Numbered from the stretch's first letter, positions 1-6,122 are shown. The stretch is 6,382 bases of DNA from Chloroflexota bacterium (GCA_003491925.1 DNAU01000265.1:1-6382), one strand, 5' to 3'. Notes: generated by a model from the letters alone, not told the origin. Numbers and translations are program-made.

Positions 1-1
1 C

Positions 2-1093
2 CTTGCGGTGGGGGCCACCGTGGTGCTCTTCGACGGCGACCCGGTGCACCCCCGGGTCGATGCCCTCTGGGACCTGGTCGCCTCCACGGGCGCCACCTGC
101 GCCGGGACCGGGAGCAGCTACCTCGCCGCCTGCGCCAAGGCCGGCATCCGCCCCGCCGCCCTCCACGCCCTGGGCGCGCTGCGGACCCTGGGGGCCACCG
201 GGTCCCCGCTGCCCGCCCTGGCCGCGCGCTGGGTGTACCGGGACGTGAAGGCCGACCTGCTGCTGGCATCGTTCAGCGGCGGCACGGACGTCTGCACCGG
301 CTTCGTCGGGGGCAGCCCGCTGCACCCCGTCTGGGCCGGCGAGATCTCCTGTCGCTGCCTGGGCGCGCGGGTGGAGGTGGTCGACGAGGGCGGGCGGCAG
401 GTCGTGGGTCGGGAGGGCGAGCTGGTGCTCACCGCTCCGCTGCCGTCCATGCCGGTCGGGTTCTGGGACGACGACGGCAGCCGTTACCGCGCCGCCTACT
501 TCGAGAGGTTCCCGGGCATATGGGCCCACGGCGACCGGGCCACCCTCACCGAGCGGGGCACGGTGGTCATCACCGGCCGCTCCGACGGCACCCTGAACCG
601 TGGCGGGGTCCGCATGGGGACGGCGGAGTTCTACGCGGTGGTCGAGCGCATGCCCGAGGTGGCCGACAGCCTGGTGGTGCATCTCGAGGACCCCGATGGC
701 GGCCCCGGAGAGCTCTGGCTCTTCCTGGTGGAGAGCGGCTCCGTAGAGGGCAATTCCGGGGAGAGCGGTTCCGGGGAGAGCGGCTCCGTAGAGGGCGGTT
801 CCGCAGAGGGCGGCTTCGCGGAGGGCGGCTTCGGCGGTCATGAGGACCTGTCCCGGCGGGTCTGCGACGCCATCCGCCGCGAGCTCTCCCCGCGCTACGT
901 CCCCGACCGGGTGGTCTCCGTGCCCGCTCTGCCGCGCACCCTCTCGGGCAAGAAGCTGGAGGTCCCGGTCAAGCGCCTGCTGATGGGAAGAGCCGTGTCC
1001 GACGCCGTGGCGCTCAGCGCGGTGGCCAACCCGGAGAGCCTGGAGCCATTCGTCTCCCTGGGCCGCGAGCGCGCTCGCCACGCTGCGGGCTGA
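2..1093 (+). CDS. aacS: Acetoacetyl-CoA synthetase, C-terminal part (5' end outside window)
   Basis: This is the C-terminal 363 residues of an ANL-superfamily adenylating enzyme that activates acetoacetate to acetoacetyl-CoA using ATP and CoA, a cytosolic step in ketone-body, PHB or lipid use. The reading frame is open from base 2, so the GTG at 8 is internal; the family is about 650 residues, so roughly 290 residues, including the Gly-rich P-loop, lie upstream. Family-specific blocks are clear: SGGTD (275-289), the PSMPVGFW block near 445-470, YRAAYFERFPG followed by HGD (Asp 533-535, adenosine ribose contact), GRSDGTLNRGGVRMG (575-619), and PRTLSGKKLE, whose first Lys (950-952) is the expected A10 catalytic lysine. 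The run of blocks favours acetoacetyl- over acetyl-CoA synthetase. A Glu/Gly/Ser repeat (731-835) fills a loop that is normally short. The gene ends convergently with the zinc-ribbon gene, and no clear terminator is seen between them. Confidence 0.93.
   Translation, partial: LAVGATVVLFDGDPVHPRVDALWDLVASTGATCAGTGSSYLAACAKAGIRPAALHALGALRTLGATGSPLPALAARWVYRDVKADLLLASFSGGTDVCTGFVGGSPLHPVWAGEISCRCLGARVEVVDEGGRQVVGREGELVLTAPLPSMPVGFWDDDGSRYRAAYFERFPGIWAHGDRATLTERGTVVITGRSDGTLNRGGVRMGTAEFYAVVERMPEVADSLVVHLEDPDGGPGELWLFLVESGSVEGNSGESGSGESGSVEGGSAEGGFAEGGFGGHEDLSRRVCDAIRRELSPRYVPDRVVSVPALPRTLSGKKLEVPVKRLLMGRAVSDAVALSAVANPESLEPFVSLGRERARHAAG
731..835 (+). repeat. 15-bp in-frame minisatellite coding pentapeptide repeats
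   Basis: Seven tandem 15-bp units with consensus GAGRGCGGYTCCGNN encode ESGSV, EGNSG, ESGSG, ESGSV, EGGSA, EGGFA and EGGFG. Units 1 and 4 are identical at the base level, hinting at a 45-bp higher-order copy event. The tract lies in the C-terminal domain of the acetoacetyl-CoA synthetase, between the strand ending LWLFLV and the helix beginning EDLSRRV, where relatives have only a short loop. Because each unit is five codons, gain or loss of units keeps the frame. The product would be a flexible acidic linker of about 35 residues. Confidence 0.9.
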
Positions 1094-1153
1094 GCGGGCG
1101 CCACCGCGGCCGAGCCCGGCACCAGCACGCCGGAGGAGCCCCTCTCGTCCCCG
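1094..1153. other. Convergent intergenic spacer, no clear terminator
   Basis: These 60 bp separate the stop codons of two convergent genes. They are GC-rich and hold only short imperfect inverted matches. There is no hairpin followed by a T-run on either strand, so termination may be factor-dependent. Confidence 0.5.
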
Positions 1154-1522
1154 CTAGCCCTCGTCCTCCCAGCTCTCCAGCTCGCCGCGGTGCAAGTGCG
1201 GCATCCCCTCCTCGACGGCGAAGCGCGTCTCGCAGGTCGGGCACTCCACGTACGGAGCCAGCTCGTCGTCCAGGGGCGGGAGCATCTGGGTCCCGCATTG
1301 GGGACAGACCAGCACCTGGGGCTCGACCTCCGCCTCTCGCCGGATCGTCTCCGCGGCCTCGGCGAGGTCGATCGCGACCGCGGCACACTCGGCGCAGACG
1401 AAGGTGGCGAGGCTGTCGTCGTGCTCCAGGTAGCAGGCCCGCGAATCCACGTAGAGAGGGGCGTTGAGGGCCTCGAACCGGCCGCCGGTGCAGCCGTGGG
1501 GACAGCGGAGGTCGCGGCTCAT
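1154..1522 (-). CDS. Small zinc-ribbon protein of unknown function
   Basis: This 122-residue protein is of no family I can name. Its cysteines form metal-binding knuckles: CPHGC (7-11), CAEC (43-46), CPQC (73-76) and CPTC (94-97), with one extra Cys at 30. The natural pairing is 7/11 with 43/46 and 73/76 with 94/97, giving two zinc sites; the second pair looks like a classical zinc ribbon. Residues 47-69 between the halves look helical, and the tail is acidic (ELESWEDEG). There is no signal peptide or membrane segment, so it should be cytosolic. Its ATG shares one base with the TGA of the upstream TetR gene (TGATG on the minus strand), so it is probably translated by coupling. A regulatory, nucleic-acid-binding or metal-binding role is possible, but nothing shows which. 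Confidence 0.82.
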   Translation of the reverse strand: MSRDLRCPHGCTGGRFEALNAPLYVDSRACYLEHDDSLATFVCAECAAVAIDLAEAAETIRREAEVEPQVLVCPQCGTQMLPPLDDELAPYVECPTCETRFAVEEGMPHLHRGELESWEDEG

Positions 1523-2244
1523 CAGCGCGGCCGGAGCAGATGGGCCAGCCGGGCGACCGGCGGCTCCTGACCGGCGGTGACGTGGGCGGCCACGACCAGG
1601 GAGAGCAGCATCACCTTGAGGGCACGGAAGGAGGCGGCGGGGTCACGCCCCTCGACCAGCGCCGCCAGCGCCATCCCGTCGATCGCTGAGGCGACGGCAC
1701 CGGCGAGGTCGCGGGGCGGCACCAGGGTGTACGCGGGCAGCCGTCCCAGGGCCCCGCGCAGCTCGACCTCGATGGCCTGGACGATCGCCCCCCGGAGCTC
1801 CCGGCAGCGGGCTAGGATCACCGGGCTGGCTAGGCCGAGGAGGGAGAGGTCCAGGCCGGCCCGCCAGAGCTGCGGCTCCTGGCCGCAGCGGGCCGCGACC
1901 GCGTCCAGCCCGGCGATCAGCCGCTCCAGCGGGTCGTCGCCCCCGGTGACCGCCGCCGTCCAGGTCGCCGTCATCTGCTCCTGAAGGTCGCCGACCACGG
2001 CCGTCAGCAACTCGTCCTTGGACTCGAAGTAGTAGTGGAGGAGACCGGGGGCGACCCCCGCCTGGCGGGCGATCTCCTTCATCGAGGTGTCGGCGCACCC
2101 CGCCCGCCCCAGCACGTGGGCCGCCGCGTGGATGATCTCACCACGCCGGCGGCGGCTGACCGCGGCGCGGCCGCCCGGACCCTCGATCTCGGCGTCCGCG
2201 GTCCCGTGCCTCAGCTCAGGCGCCAGTACATGTTGATTGGTCAT
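1522..2244 (-). CDS. TetR-family transcriptional regulator
   Basis: A 240-residue one-component repressor or activator. After about 30 disordered residues rich in Gly, Ala and Arg comes the DNA-binding domain, from RRRRGEIIHAA at about 31 to DELLTAVV at about 84. The helix-turn-helix runs from TSMKEIARQAGVA (53-65) to GLLHYYFESKDEL, the strongly conserved TetR recognition block. The C-terminal half is all-helical and Ala/Leu-rich, and the IDGMALAALVEG segment resembles BetI/TetR_C_6-type ligand domains. The ligand cannot be read from the sequence. ATG at 2244 is the only good start seen. There is no Shine-Dalgarno sequence, but TAGCAT lies 10 nt upstream, so the gene may be leaderless or near-leaderless. 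It lies 39 bp behind DegV copy 1 and overlaps the zinc-ribbon gene by one base. Autoregulation through a short dyad across its start is possible. Confidence 0.92.
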   Translation of the reverse strand: MTNQHVLAPELRHGTADAEIEGPGGRAAVSRRRRGEIIHAAAHVLGRAGCADTSMKEIARQAGVAPGLLHYYFESKDELLTAVVGDLQEQMTATWTAAVTGGDDPLERLIAGLDAVAARCGQEPQLWRAGLDLSLLGLASPVILARCRELRGAIVQAIEVELRGALGRLPAYTLVPPRDLAGAVASAIDGMALAALVEGRDPAASFRALKVMLLSLVVAAHVTAGQEPPVARLAHLLRPR

Positions 2245-2251
2245 CCGACCA
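2238..2251. promoter_or_regulatory. Possible TetR operator half-sites across the tetR start codon
   Basis: TGGTC (2238-2242) and GACCA (2247-2251) form an inverted repeat with a 4-bp spacer. It covers the TetR start codon just downstream of the putative -10 box, where a bound repressor would block its own gene. Five-base arms are short, so this is only a candidate. Confidence 0.25.
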
Positions 2252-2254
2252 GCA

Positions 2255-2260
2255 ATGCTA
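2255..2260 (-). promoter_or_regulatory. Putative -10 box (TAGCAT) of the tetR gene
   Basis: TAGCAT fits the TANNNT pattern and is separated from the ATG by exactly 10 nt, the same spacing as for both degV genes. No convincing -35 is seen at 17 bp (ACCCGC). It would give tetR and the zinc-ribbon gene a promoter of their own in addition to read-through from degV. Confidence 0.4.
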
Positions 2261-2283
2261 GCACCGGGGAGGGGTGAGCGGGT

Positions 2284-3141
2284 TCAGCCCTCGACAACGG
2301 AGGCGGGGTGCATGCCGATCCCGAAGCCGCCGGGGCCGGCGTGGCAGCCGAGCACCCCCCCGATCTCGACCACCCGCGGCAGCTCCCCGGTGATCTCCGC
2401 CACCCGCTCGGCCACGGTCCGAGCCTGCTCGGGCCTGGCGGCGTGGGCGCAGATCACCTTGGTCGGACCCCATTCCCGCGTCGCCGCCGCCACCTCCTCG
2501 ATGAGGCGGGTGAGCGCCCGCGGGTAGGTGCGCACCCGGTCGACCGCTTCGATCTTCCCATCGGTCATGCCGAGGATGGGCTTGATGCTGAGGACGGTGC
2601 CGACGAAGGCCCGTCCGCCCCCGATGCGTCCACCGCGGTGCAGGTACTCGAGGGTCTCGAGGGCGAAGACCAGGCGCTGCCGTGCTCTGAGACGGGCCAA
2701 AGCGGCCACCACCGCGTCCGCGTCACGGCCCTGATCTCTCAGTGCCACCGCCACCTCCACCGCGGCAGTGTGGGTCGGCCCCACGGTCCGGCTGTCGACG
2801 ACGCGGATGTCCAGGTCGGGCAGGGCTGCCCGGGCCTGCAGCGCCGACCCGTACGTCCCGCTCAGTTCCGCCGAGATGGTGGTGCAGACGATGGCTGCGC
2901 CGTCGCCCCCGACTCGGCGGAAGACCTCCTCGAACTCGGCGGGGGTCGGCTGGGAGGTCCTGGGTAGGTGGGGATCGGTCTCCATCCTCCGGTAGAACTC
3001 CGCCGTCGAGATGTCGACCCCGTCCAGGAACTCATCCTCGCCGAAGATCACCCGGAGGGGGACGACGGCGACGTCGTGGGCGGTCGCGTAAGCGGTGTCG
3101 AGATCTGCGGTGCTGTCGCAGACGACGTGGATTCGGCTCAC
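2284..3141 (-). CDS. degV: DegV family protein, FakB-like fatty-acid-binding protein (copy 1)
   Basis: A 285-residue, full-length DegV protein. DegV/FakB proteins hold a fatty acid in a buried pocket and present its carboxylate to the kinase FakA, giving acyl-phosphate for phospholipid synthesis. The motifs are in order: CDSTADL (8-14), TSQPTPAEF (62-70), TTISAELSGTYGSA (87-100), LEYLHRGGRIG (164-174), the SIKPIL segment ending at 190, and GCHAGPG (265-271). Thr62, Ser94, Arg172 and His267 fall where FakB proteins have acyl-carboxylate-binding or conserved pocket residues, so binding looks intact. The GTG start at 3141 sits right before the usual N-terminus and 10 nt after a TAGGAT box. It lies 64 bp downstream of copy 2, with which it is about 61% identical over all 285 positions without gaps (hand count). 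No fakA-like kinase gene is in the window, so partner and ligand are unproven. Confidence 0.92.
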   Translation of the reverse strand: MSRIHVVCDSTADLDTAYATAHDVAVVPLRVIFGEDEFLDGVDISTAEFYRRMETDPHLPRTSQPTPAEFEEVFRRVGGDGAAIVCTTISAELSGTYGSALQARAALPDLDIRVVDSRTVGPTHTAAVEVAVALRDQGRDADAVVAALARLRARQRLVFALETLEYLHRGGRIGGGRAFVGTVLSIKPILGMTDGKIEAVDRVRTYPRALTRLIEEVAAATREWGPTKVICAHAARPEQARTVAERVAEITGELPRVVEIGGVLGCHAGPGGFGIGMHPASVVEG

Positions 3142-3151
3142 TCAGGCACAG

Positions 3152-3180
3152 ATCCTAACCCGCGCCCCACTCGCTGGCGA
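3152..3180 (-). promoter_or_regulatory. Putative promoter of DegV copy 1 (TAGGAT, weak -35)
   Basis: On the minus strand TCGCCA (3180-3175, four of six matches to TTGACA) is followed by a 17-nt spacer and TAGGAT (3157-3152). The GTG start follows after exactly 10 nt. No Shine-Dalgarno sequence sits at normal spacing, so the mRNA is likely leaderless or has only a few untranslated bases. The AGGA inside the box could act as a distant Shine-Dalgarno sequence, but the matching tetR and dus boxes lack it. Confidence 0.5.
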
Positions 3181-3205
3181 AAGCGCCGCGAACGCGCCAT
3201 CCGGG

Positions 3206-4063
3206 TCACGTCTGCACGGCCGAGGCCGGGTGGTAGAAGAGGCCGAACGCTCCCGGCCCCACGTGGCAGCCGAGCACGGCGCCGACCTCGACGATCTGGG
3301 GTGGCTCGCCAGTGACGTCCGCCACCTTCTCGGCCAGGGCCTCGGCGCCCTCGCGGTTGTCGGCGTGGGCCAGGGTGGCCGCCGTCCATCCCCAGAGGCG
3401 GACCGCGGCCGCCAGCTCCTGGACGAGGCGGTCGAGGGCCCGGCTGTAGGTGCGCACCTGGTCGAGGACCTGAACCTTGCCGTCGATGAAGCCGAGGATC
3501 GGCTTGATGCTGAGGACGGTGCCGATCAGGGCCCGGGCGGTGCCGATCCGCCCCCCCCGCCGCAGGTACTCGAGGTTCTCCACCGTGAAGACGAGGCGCT
3601 GGGTCGCCCTCAGCCGCTCGATGGCGGCCACGATGGCGTCGGCGGCGCCGCCACGGTCGCGGATGGCCACGGCCATGGCCACCGCGGCGCCATGCGCCGG
3701 ACCGCACGACTTGGTCTCGACCACCCGGATGTCGAGGTCGGGCAGGGACTGGCGGGCCTGCATCGCCGATCCGGCGGTGCCGCTGAGGTCGGACGAGATG
3801 GTGGTGCAGATCACGGTGCCGCCGCCACTCCCCAGCCGCTGGAAGACCTCCGCGAAGTCGCTCGGCGGCGGCTGTGAGGTCCGCGGATGGGGTCCGCCGG
3901 CGCGCATCCGCCGGTAGAAGTCGCCGGTCGACATCTCCACCTGATCGCGGAACTGCTGGTCCCCGAAGATGATCCGGAGCGGCACCAGCTCCACGTCGTG
4001 GGCGGGGTAGTAGGCGGGGCCGAGGTCGGCGGTGCTGTCGCACACGAGATGCACCGGTTTCAC
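3206..4063 (-). CDS. degV: DegV family protein, FakB-like fatty-acid-binding protein (copy 2)
   Basis: A second full-length 285-residue DegV protein, first gene of the minus-strand cluster. It keeps CDSTADL (8-14), TSQPPPSDF (62-70), TTISSDLSGTAGSA (87-100), LEYLRRGGRIG (164-174), the SIKPIL segment ending at 190, and GCHVGPG (265-271). The expected ligand residues Thr62, Ser94, Arg172 and His267 are all present. It differs from copy 1 at likely pocket positions: Tyr97 becomes Ala, and IGM at 275-277 becomes LFY. By inference this may change acyl-chain choice, as with the saturated/unsaturated split of FakB1 and FakB2 in Staphylococcus aureus. The frame stays open far upstream on the minus strand opposite coaX and dus, but homology begins at MKPVHLVCDSTAD, so GTG at 4063 is the start, 10 nt after TAGGAT. 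It is divergent from coaX across 78 bp. Confidence 0.92.
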   Translation of the reverse strand: MKPVHLVCDSTADLGPAYYPAHDVELVPLRIIFGDQQFRDQVEMSTGDFYRRMRAGGPHPRTSQPPPSDFAEVFQRLGSGGGTVICTTISSDLSGTAGSAMQARQSLPDLDIRVVETKSCGPAHGAAVAMAVAIRDRGGAADAIVAAIERLRATQRLVFTVENLEYLRRGGRIGTARALIGTVLSIKPILGFIDGKVQVLDQVRTYSRALDRLVQELAAAVRLWGWTAATLAHADNREGAEALAEKVADVTGEPPQIVEVGAVLGCHVGPGAFGLFYHPASAVQT

Positions 4064-4073
4064 TGCGGGATCG

Positions 4074-4102
4074 ATCCTACCCGTCCGCCCCACCGATGCC
4101 AT
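4074..4102 (-). promoter_or_regulatory. Putative promoter of DegV copy 2 and its cluster
   Basis: Minus-strand ATGGCA (4102-4097, four of six matches to TTGACA), a 17-nt spacer, then TAGGAT (4079-4074) and 10 nt to the GTG start. The box and its spacing match those of copy 1, supporting a shared promoter design. The palindrome GATCGATC (4069-4076) overlaps the downstream edge of the box. Confidence 0.5.
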
Positions 4103-4131
4103 GTGGCGCCCGCGCGTCGCCGCGCGCCACA
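4102..4131. promoter_or_regulatory. Inverted repeat between degV copy 2 and coaX
   Basis: TGTGGCGC (4102-4109) and GCGCCACA (4124-4131) are perfect 8-bp inverted arms around a 14-bp centre. A nested alternative, CGCGCG-TCGC-CGCGCG (4111-4126), makes a 6-bp stem with a 4-nt loop. The dyad ends 10 bp before the coaX ATG and overlaps the weak -10-like CACAAT (4128-4133). It touches the -35 region of degV copy 2 at 4102, so a bound protein could affect both directions. There is no T-run, so it is not an intrinsic terminator. Confidence 0.4.
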
Positions 4132-4141
4132 ATCGGCCTCC

Positions 4142-4909
4142 ATGCTGCTCGCCATCGATGTCGGCAACACCGACACCGTGCTCGGGGTCTTCGACGGCAG
4201 CCGGCTGGTCGCCGACTTCCGGCTGCACACCGAGCCTCGGGCGACCGGCGCCGAGCTGGGGCTCGTGGTGGTGGCCCTGCTCCGCTCCGCCGGGGTCGAG
4301 CCGGAGGCGATCTCGGCGGTCGCGGTCAGCAACGTCGTGCCCGACCTCTCGCGAAGCCTCGAGGACCTGGGCCGCCAGCGCTTCGGCGGTCCCCCTTTGG
4401 TCATCGGGCCGGGGGTGCGGACAGGGATCCGCATCCATTACGACGACCCCTCCCTGGTCGGCGCCGACCGGATCGCCAACGCCGTCGCCGCCCAGCACCT
4501 CTACGGAGGGCCGGCGATCATCTGCGACTTCGGGACCGCGACCACCGTCGATGCCATCGACGCCGCCGGCGACTACCTGGGAGGGGCGGTGGCCCCGGGG
4601 CTGATGGTCAGCCACGACGCCCTGGTGGAGCGGGCCGCCCGGCTCTCCAACGTCGACCTGGCCGCACCCACCGCCGTGCTCGGGCACAACCCGCGGGCCT
4701 CGATGCAGGCGGGCTTGATGCTCGGCTACGCCGGCCTGGCCGAGGGGTTGGTGGCCCGGATGCGCCGGGAGATGGAGGGGGAGCCCAAGCTCATCCTCAC
4801 CGGGGGGCTGGCCCCCCTGATGGCCGGGCTCATCCCTGGCGTCTATGCCACCGACGAGTGGCTGACCCTGGTGGGGCTCCGGCTCCTCCATGAGCTGAAC
4901 ACGGCCTGA
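4142..4909 (+). CDS. coaX: Type III pantothenate kinase
   Basis: A 255-residue cytosolic kinase that phosphorylates pantothenate with ATP, the first step of CoA synthesis. CoaX enzymes belong to the ASKHA fold, usually need a monovalent cation and escape CoA feedback. Hallmarks seen are MLLAIDVGNTDTVLG (1-15, phosphate 1 loop with Asp6), the GPGVRTGIRIHYDDP stretch (89-103), VGADRIANAVAA (106-117) with the likely catalytic Asp109, CDFGTATTVDAI (128-139, phosphate 2 and cation region) and ILTGGLA (218-224, adenosine loop). The length is normal for the family. An open frame extends further upstream, but that part lies opposite degV copy 2, and homology begins at ATG 4142. No Shine-Dalgarno is seen; CACAAT lies 8 nt upstream. 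It is 52 bp before dus on the same strand and may be partly co-transcribed with it. Confidence 0.96.
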   Translation: MLLAIDVGNTDTVLGVFDGSRLVADFRLHTEPRATGAELGLVVVALLRSAGVEPEAISAVAVSNVVPDLSRSLEDLGRQRFGGPPLVIGPGVRTGIRIHYDDPSLVGADRIANAVAAQHLYGGPAIICDFGTATTVDAIDAAGDYLGGAVAPGLMVSHDALVERAARLSNVDLAAPTAVLGHNPRASMQAGLMLGYAGLAEGLVARMRREMEGEPKLILTGGLAPLMAGLIPGVYATDEWLTLVGLRLLHELNTA

Positions 4910-4930
4910 GTCCGGTGGGGCTCCGGCTCC
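4870..4930. repeat. 17-bp direct repeat across the coaX stop codon
   Basis: GGTGGGGCTCCGGCTCC occurs at 4870-4886 inside coaX and again at 4914-4930 in the coaX-dus spacer, a 44-bp offset. It may be a small local duplication or chance in GC-rich DNA. No function is apparent. Confidence 0.5.
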
Positions 4931-4948
4931 GGCTCCCGCCCCGGCCCC

Positions 4949-4954
4949 TACGAT
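4949..4954 (+). promoter_or_regulatory. Putative -10 box (TACGAT) giving leaderless dus mRNA
   Basis: TACGAT fits TANNNT and ends exactly 7 nt before the ATG at 4962, so transcription would begin at or next to that ATG. No -35 match is seen 17 bp upstream, which is common for this promoter type. The box overlaps the alternative ATG at 4953 and argues against it. Confidence 0.5.
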
Positions 4955-4961
4955 GGCCGTC

Positions 4962-6032
4962 ATGAGCATCGCGGGCCCCGCCTCGACGGCGCCGCCTCCG
5001 ACCCTCCCTGCCCCGGCGCGGCTCCGGGTGGGCCGGCTGGAGCTGGACTCCCCGGTGCTGATCGCGCCCATGGTCGGGATCACCGACGCTCCCTTCCGGC
5101 GGCTGGCCCGCGAGCTCGGCGCCGGCCTGGTCTCCGCCGAGATGACCGCCGCGGAGGCGGTGGTCCGGCTCATCCCGCGGACCCTGGAGCTGCTCAGCTT
5201 CGACCCCGAGGTGCGCCCCGTGGCCGCCCAGCTCGTGGGCTGCGACCCCGGGGTGATGGCCGAGGCGGCGGCGATCTGCGCCGCCCGCGGGGCCATGGTC
5301 GTGGACGTCAACCTGGGCTGCCCGGTGCCCCGGGTCATCGGCCGGGGGTCGGGCGCGGCTCTCGCCCGCGACGTCAACGCCACCGCCCGGGTCGTGCAGG
5401 CGATGGTGGAGGCCGTCGACGTCCCGGTCACCGCCAAGATGCGTCTCGGATGGGACCACGCCTCCATCAACGCCCCGGAGCTCTCCCGGGCCCTGGAGGA
5501 CGCGGGCTGCGCCATGGTGACCGTCCATGGGCGGACTCGGGCCCAGCGCTACCAGGGCCAGGCGGACTGGGCGGAGATCGCTCGGGTCAAGCGGGCGGTC
5601 CGGATCCCCGTGGTGGGCAGTGGCGACGTGACCGACGTCCGCGAGATCCGGCGCCGGCTCCTGGCCGGGGAGGTGGACGGGGTGGTGATCGCCCGGGGGG
5701 CGCTCGGGAACCTCTGGTTCATCCGCCAGGCGGTCCGCCACGTGGCCACCGGCGAGCTGCTCCCCGACCTCGGGTTCGCCGATCGGATCGCTTTGACCCG
5801 CCACCACCTGGACCTCCTGATCGACCACCACGGGGAGGCCCGGGCGCTCGTGGTGGGCCGCAAATACGTGGCCTGGACCATCCGGGGATGCAATGGCGCC
5901 GCCCGGCTCCGGGCGATGGTCCAGACCCTGGTCAGCCGCGCCGACCTCGACGTGATCCTCGATCAGGCCCTGGAGGCGGGGCTGGGGCCGGGGGGGTGGT
6001 TCCACCCCGTCTTCACGAGTGGGGAGGGCTGA
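4962..6032 (+). CDS. dusB: tRNA-dihydrouridine synthase, DusB-like
   Basis: A 356-residue FMN enzyme that reduces specific uridines in the D-loop of tRNA with NADPH. The TIM barrel opens with PVLIAPMVGITDAPFRRLA (31-49, FMN phosphate and flavin contacts). Then come AAQLVGCDP (88-96), DVNLGCPVP (115-123) with catalytic Cys120, VTAKMRLGWD (156-165) with FMN-binding Lys159, and TVHGRTRAQRYQGQADW (187-203). VVGSGDV (217-223) and ARGALGN (244-250) bind the FMN phosphate; they differ slightly from the commoner ANGD and GRGALGN. Residues from about 275 form the helical tRNA-binding domain. ATG 4962 is preferred over the in-frame ATG at 4953 because 4953 lies inside the TACGAT box. The about 20 Pro/Ala-rich residues before the fold are probably disordered. 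The subfamily (DusB rather than another Dus) rests on overall resemblance only. Confidence 0.94.
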   Translation: MSIAGPASTAPPPTLPAPARLRVGRLELDSPVLIAPMVGITDAPFRRLARELGAGLVSAEMTAAEAVVRLIPRTLELLSFDPEVRPVAAQLVGCDPGVMAEAAAICAARGAMVVDVNLGCPVPRVIGRGSGAALARDVNATARVVQAMVEAVDVPVTAKMRLGWDHASINAPELSRALEDAGCAMVTVHGRTRAQRYQGQADWAEIARVKRAVRIPVVGSGDVTDVREIRRRLLAGEVDGVVIARGALGNLWFIRQAVRHVATGELLPDLGFADRIALTRHHLDLLIDHHGEARALVVGRKYVAWTIRGCNGAARLRAMVQTLVSRADLDVILDQALEAGLGPGGWFHPVFTSGEG

Positions 6033-6122
6033 CCCGGCAGGGACCCGTCAGGCTCCAGCACCAGCTCGGCCTCACGGGCCGCTCCGCCCTCGCCGCCCGG
6101 GACGTGAGCATGCTCCCAGGTC
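6033..6122. other. Non-coding stretch after dus
   Basis: This GC-rich DNA lies between the dus stop and the 3' end of the convergent small-RNA candidate. I see no gene here and no plus-strand hairpin with a T-run, so dus termination is not explained by sequence. Confidence 0.5.

Noticed and set aside
8..10. GTG as the start of the acetoacetyl-CoA synthetase
   Set aside because: The frame is open to the window edge and the protein lacks its N-terminal half, so this is an internal Val codon.
3887..4141. An 85-codon N-terminal extension of CoaX
   Set aside because: It overlaps degV copy 2 in antisense, shows no CoaX homology, and CoaX of normal length begins at 4142.
3206..5515. A 769-codon minus-strand open frame reaching across coaX and dus
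   Set aside because: Only the last 285 codons have DegV homology. The rest is low-complexity antisense to two well-supported genes, an effect of few stop codons in GC-rich DNA.
4830..6005. A 391-codon minus-strand frame opposite dus
   Set aside because: The composition (Gly, His, Asp, Pro, Arg) is typical of an antisense shadow; dus on the other strand carries all the family motifs.
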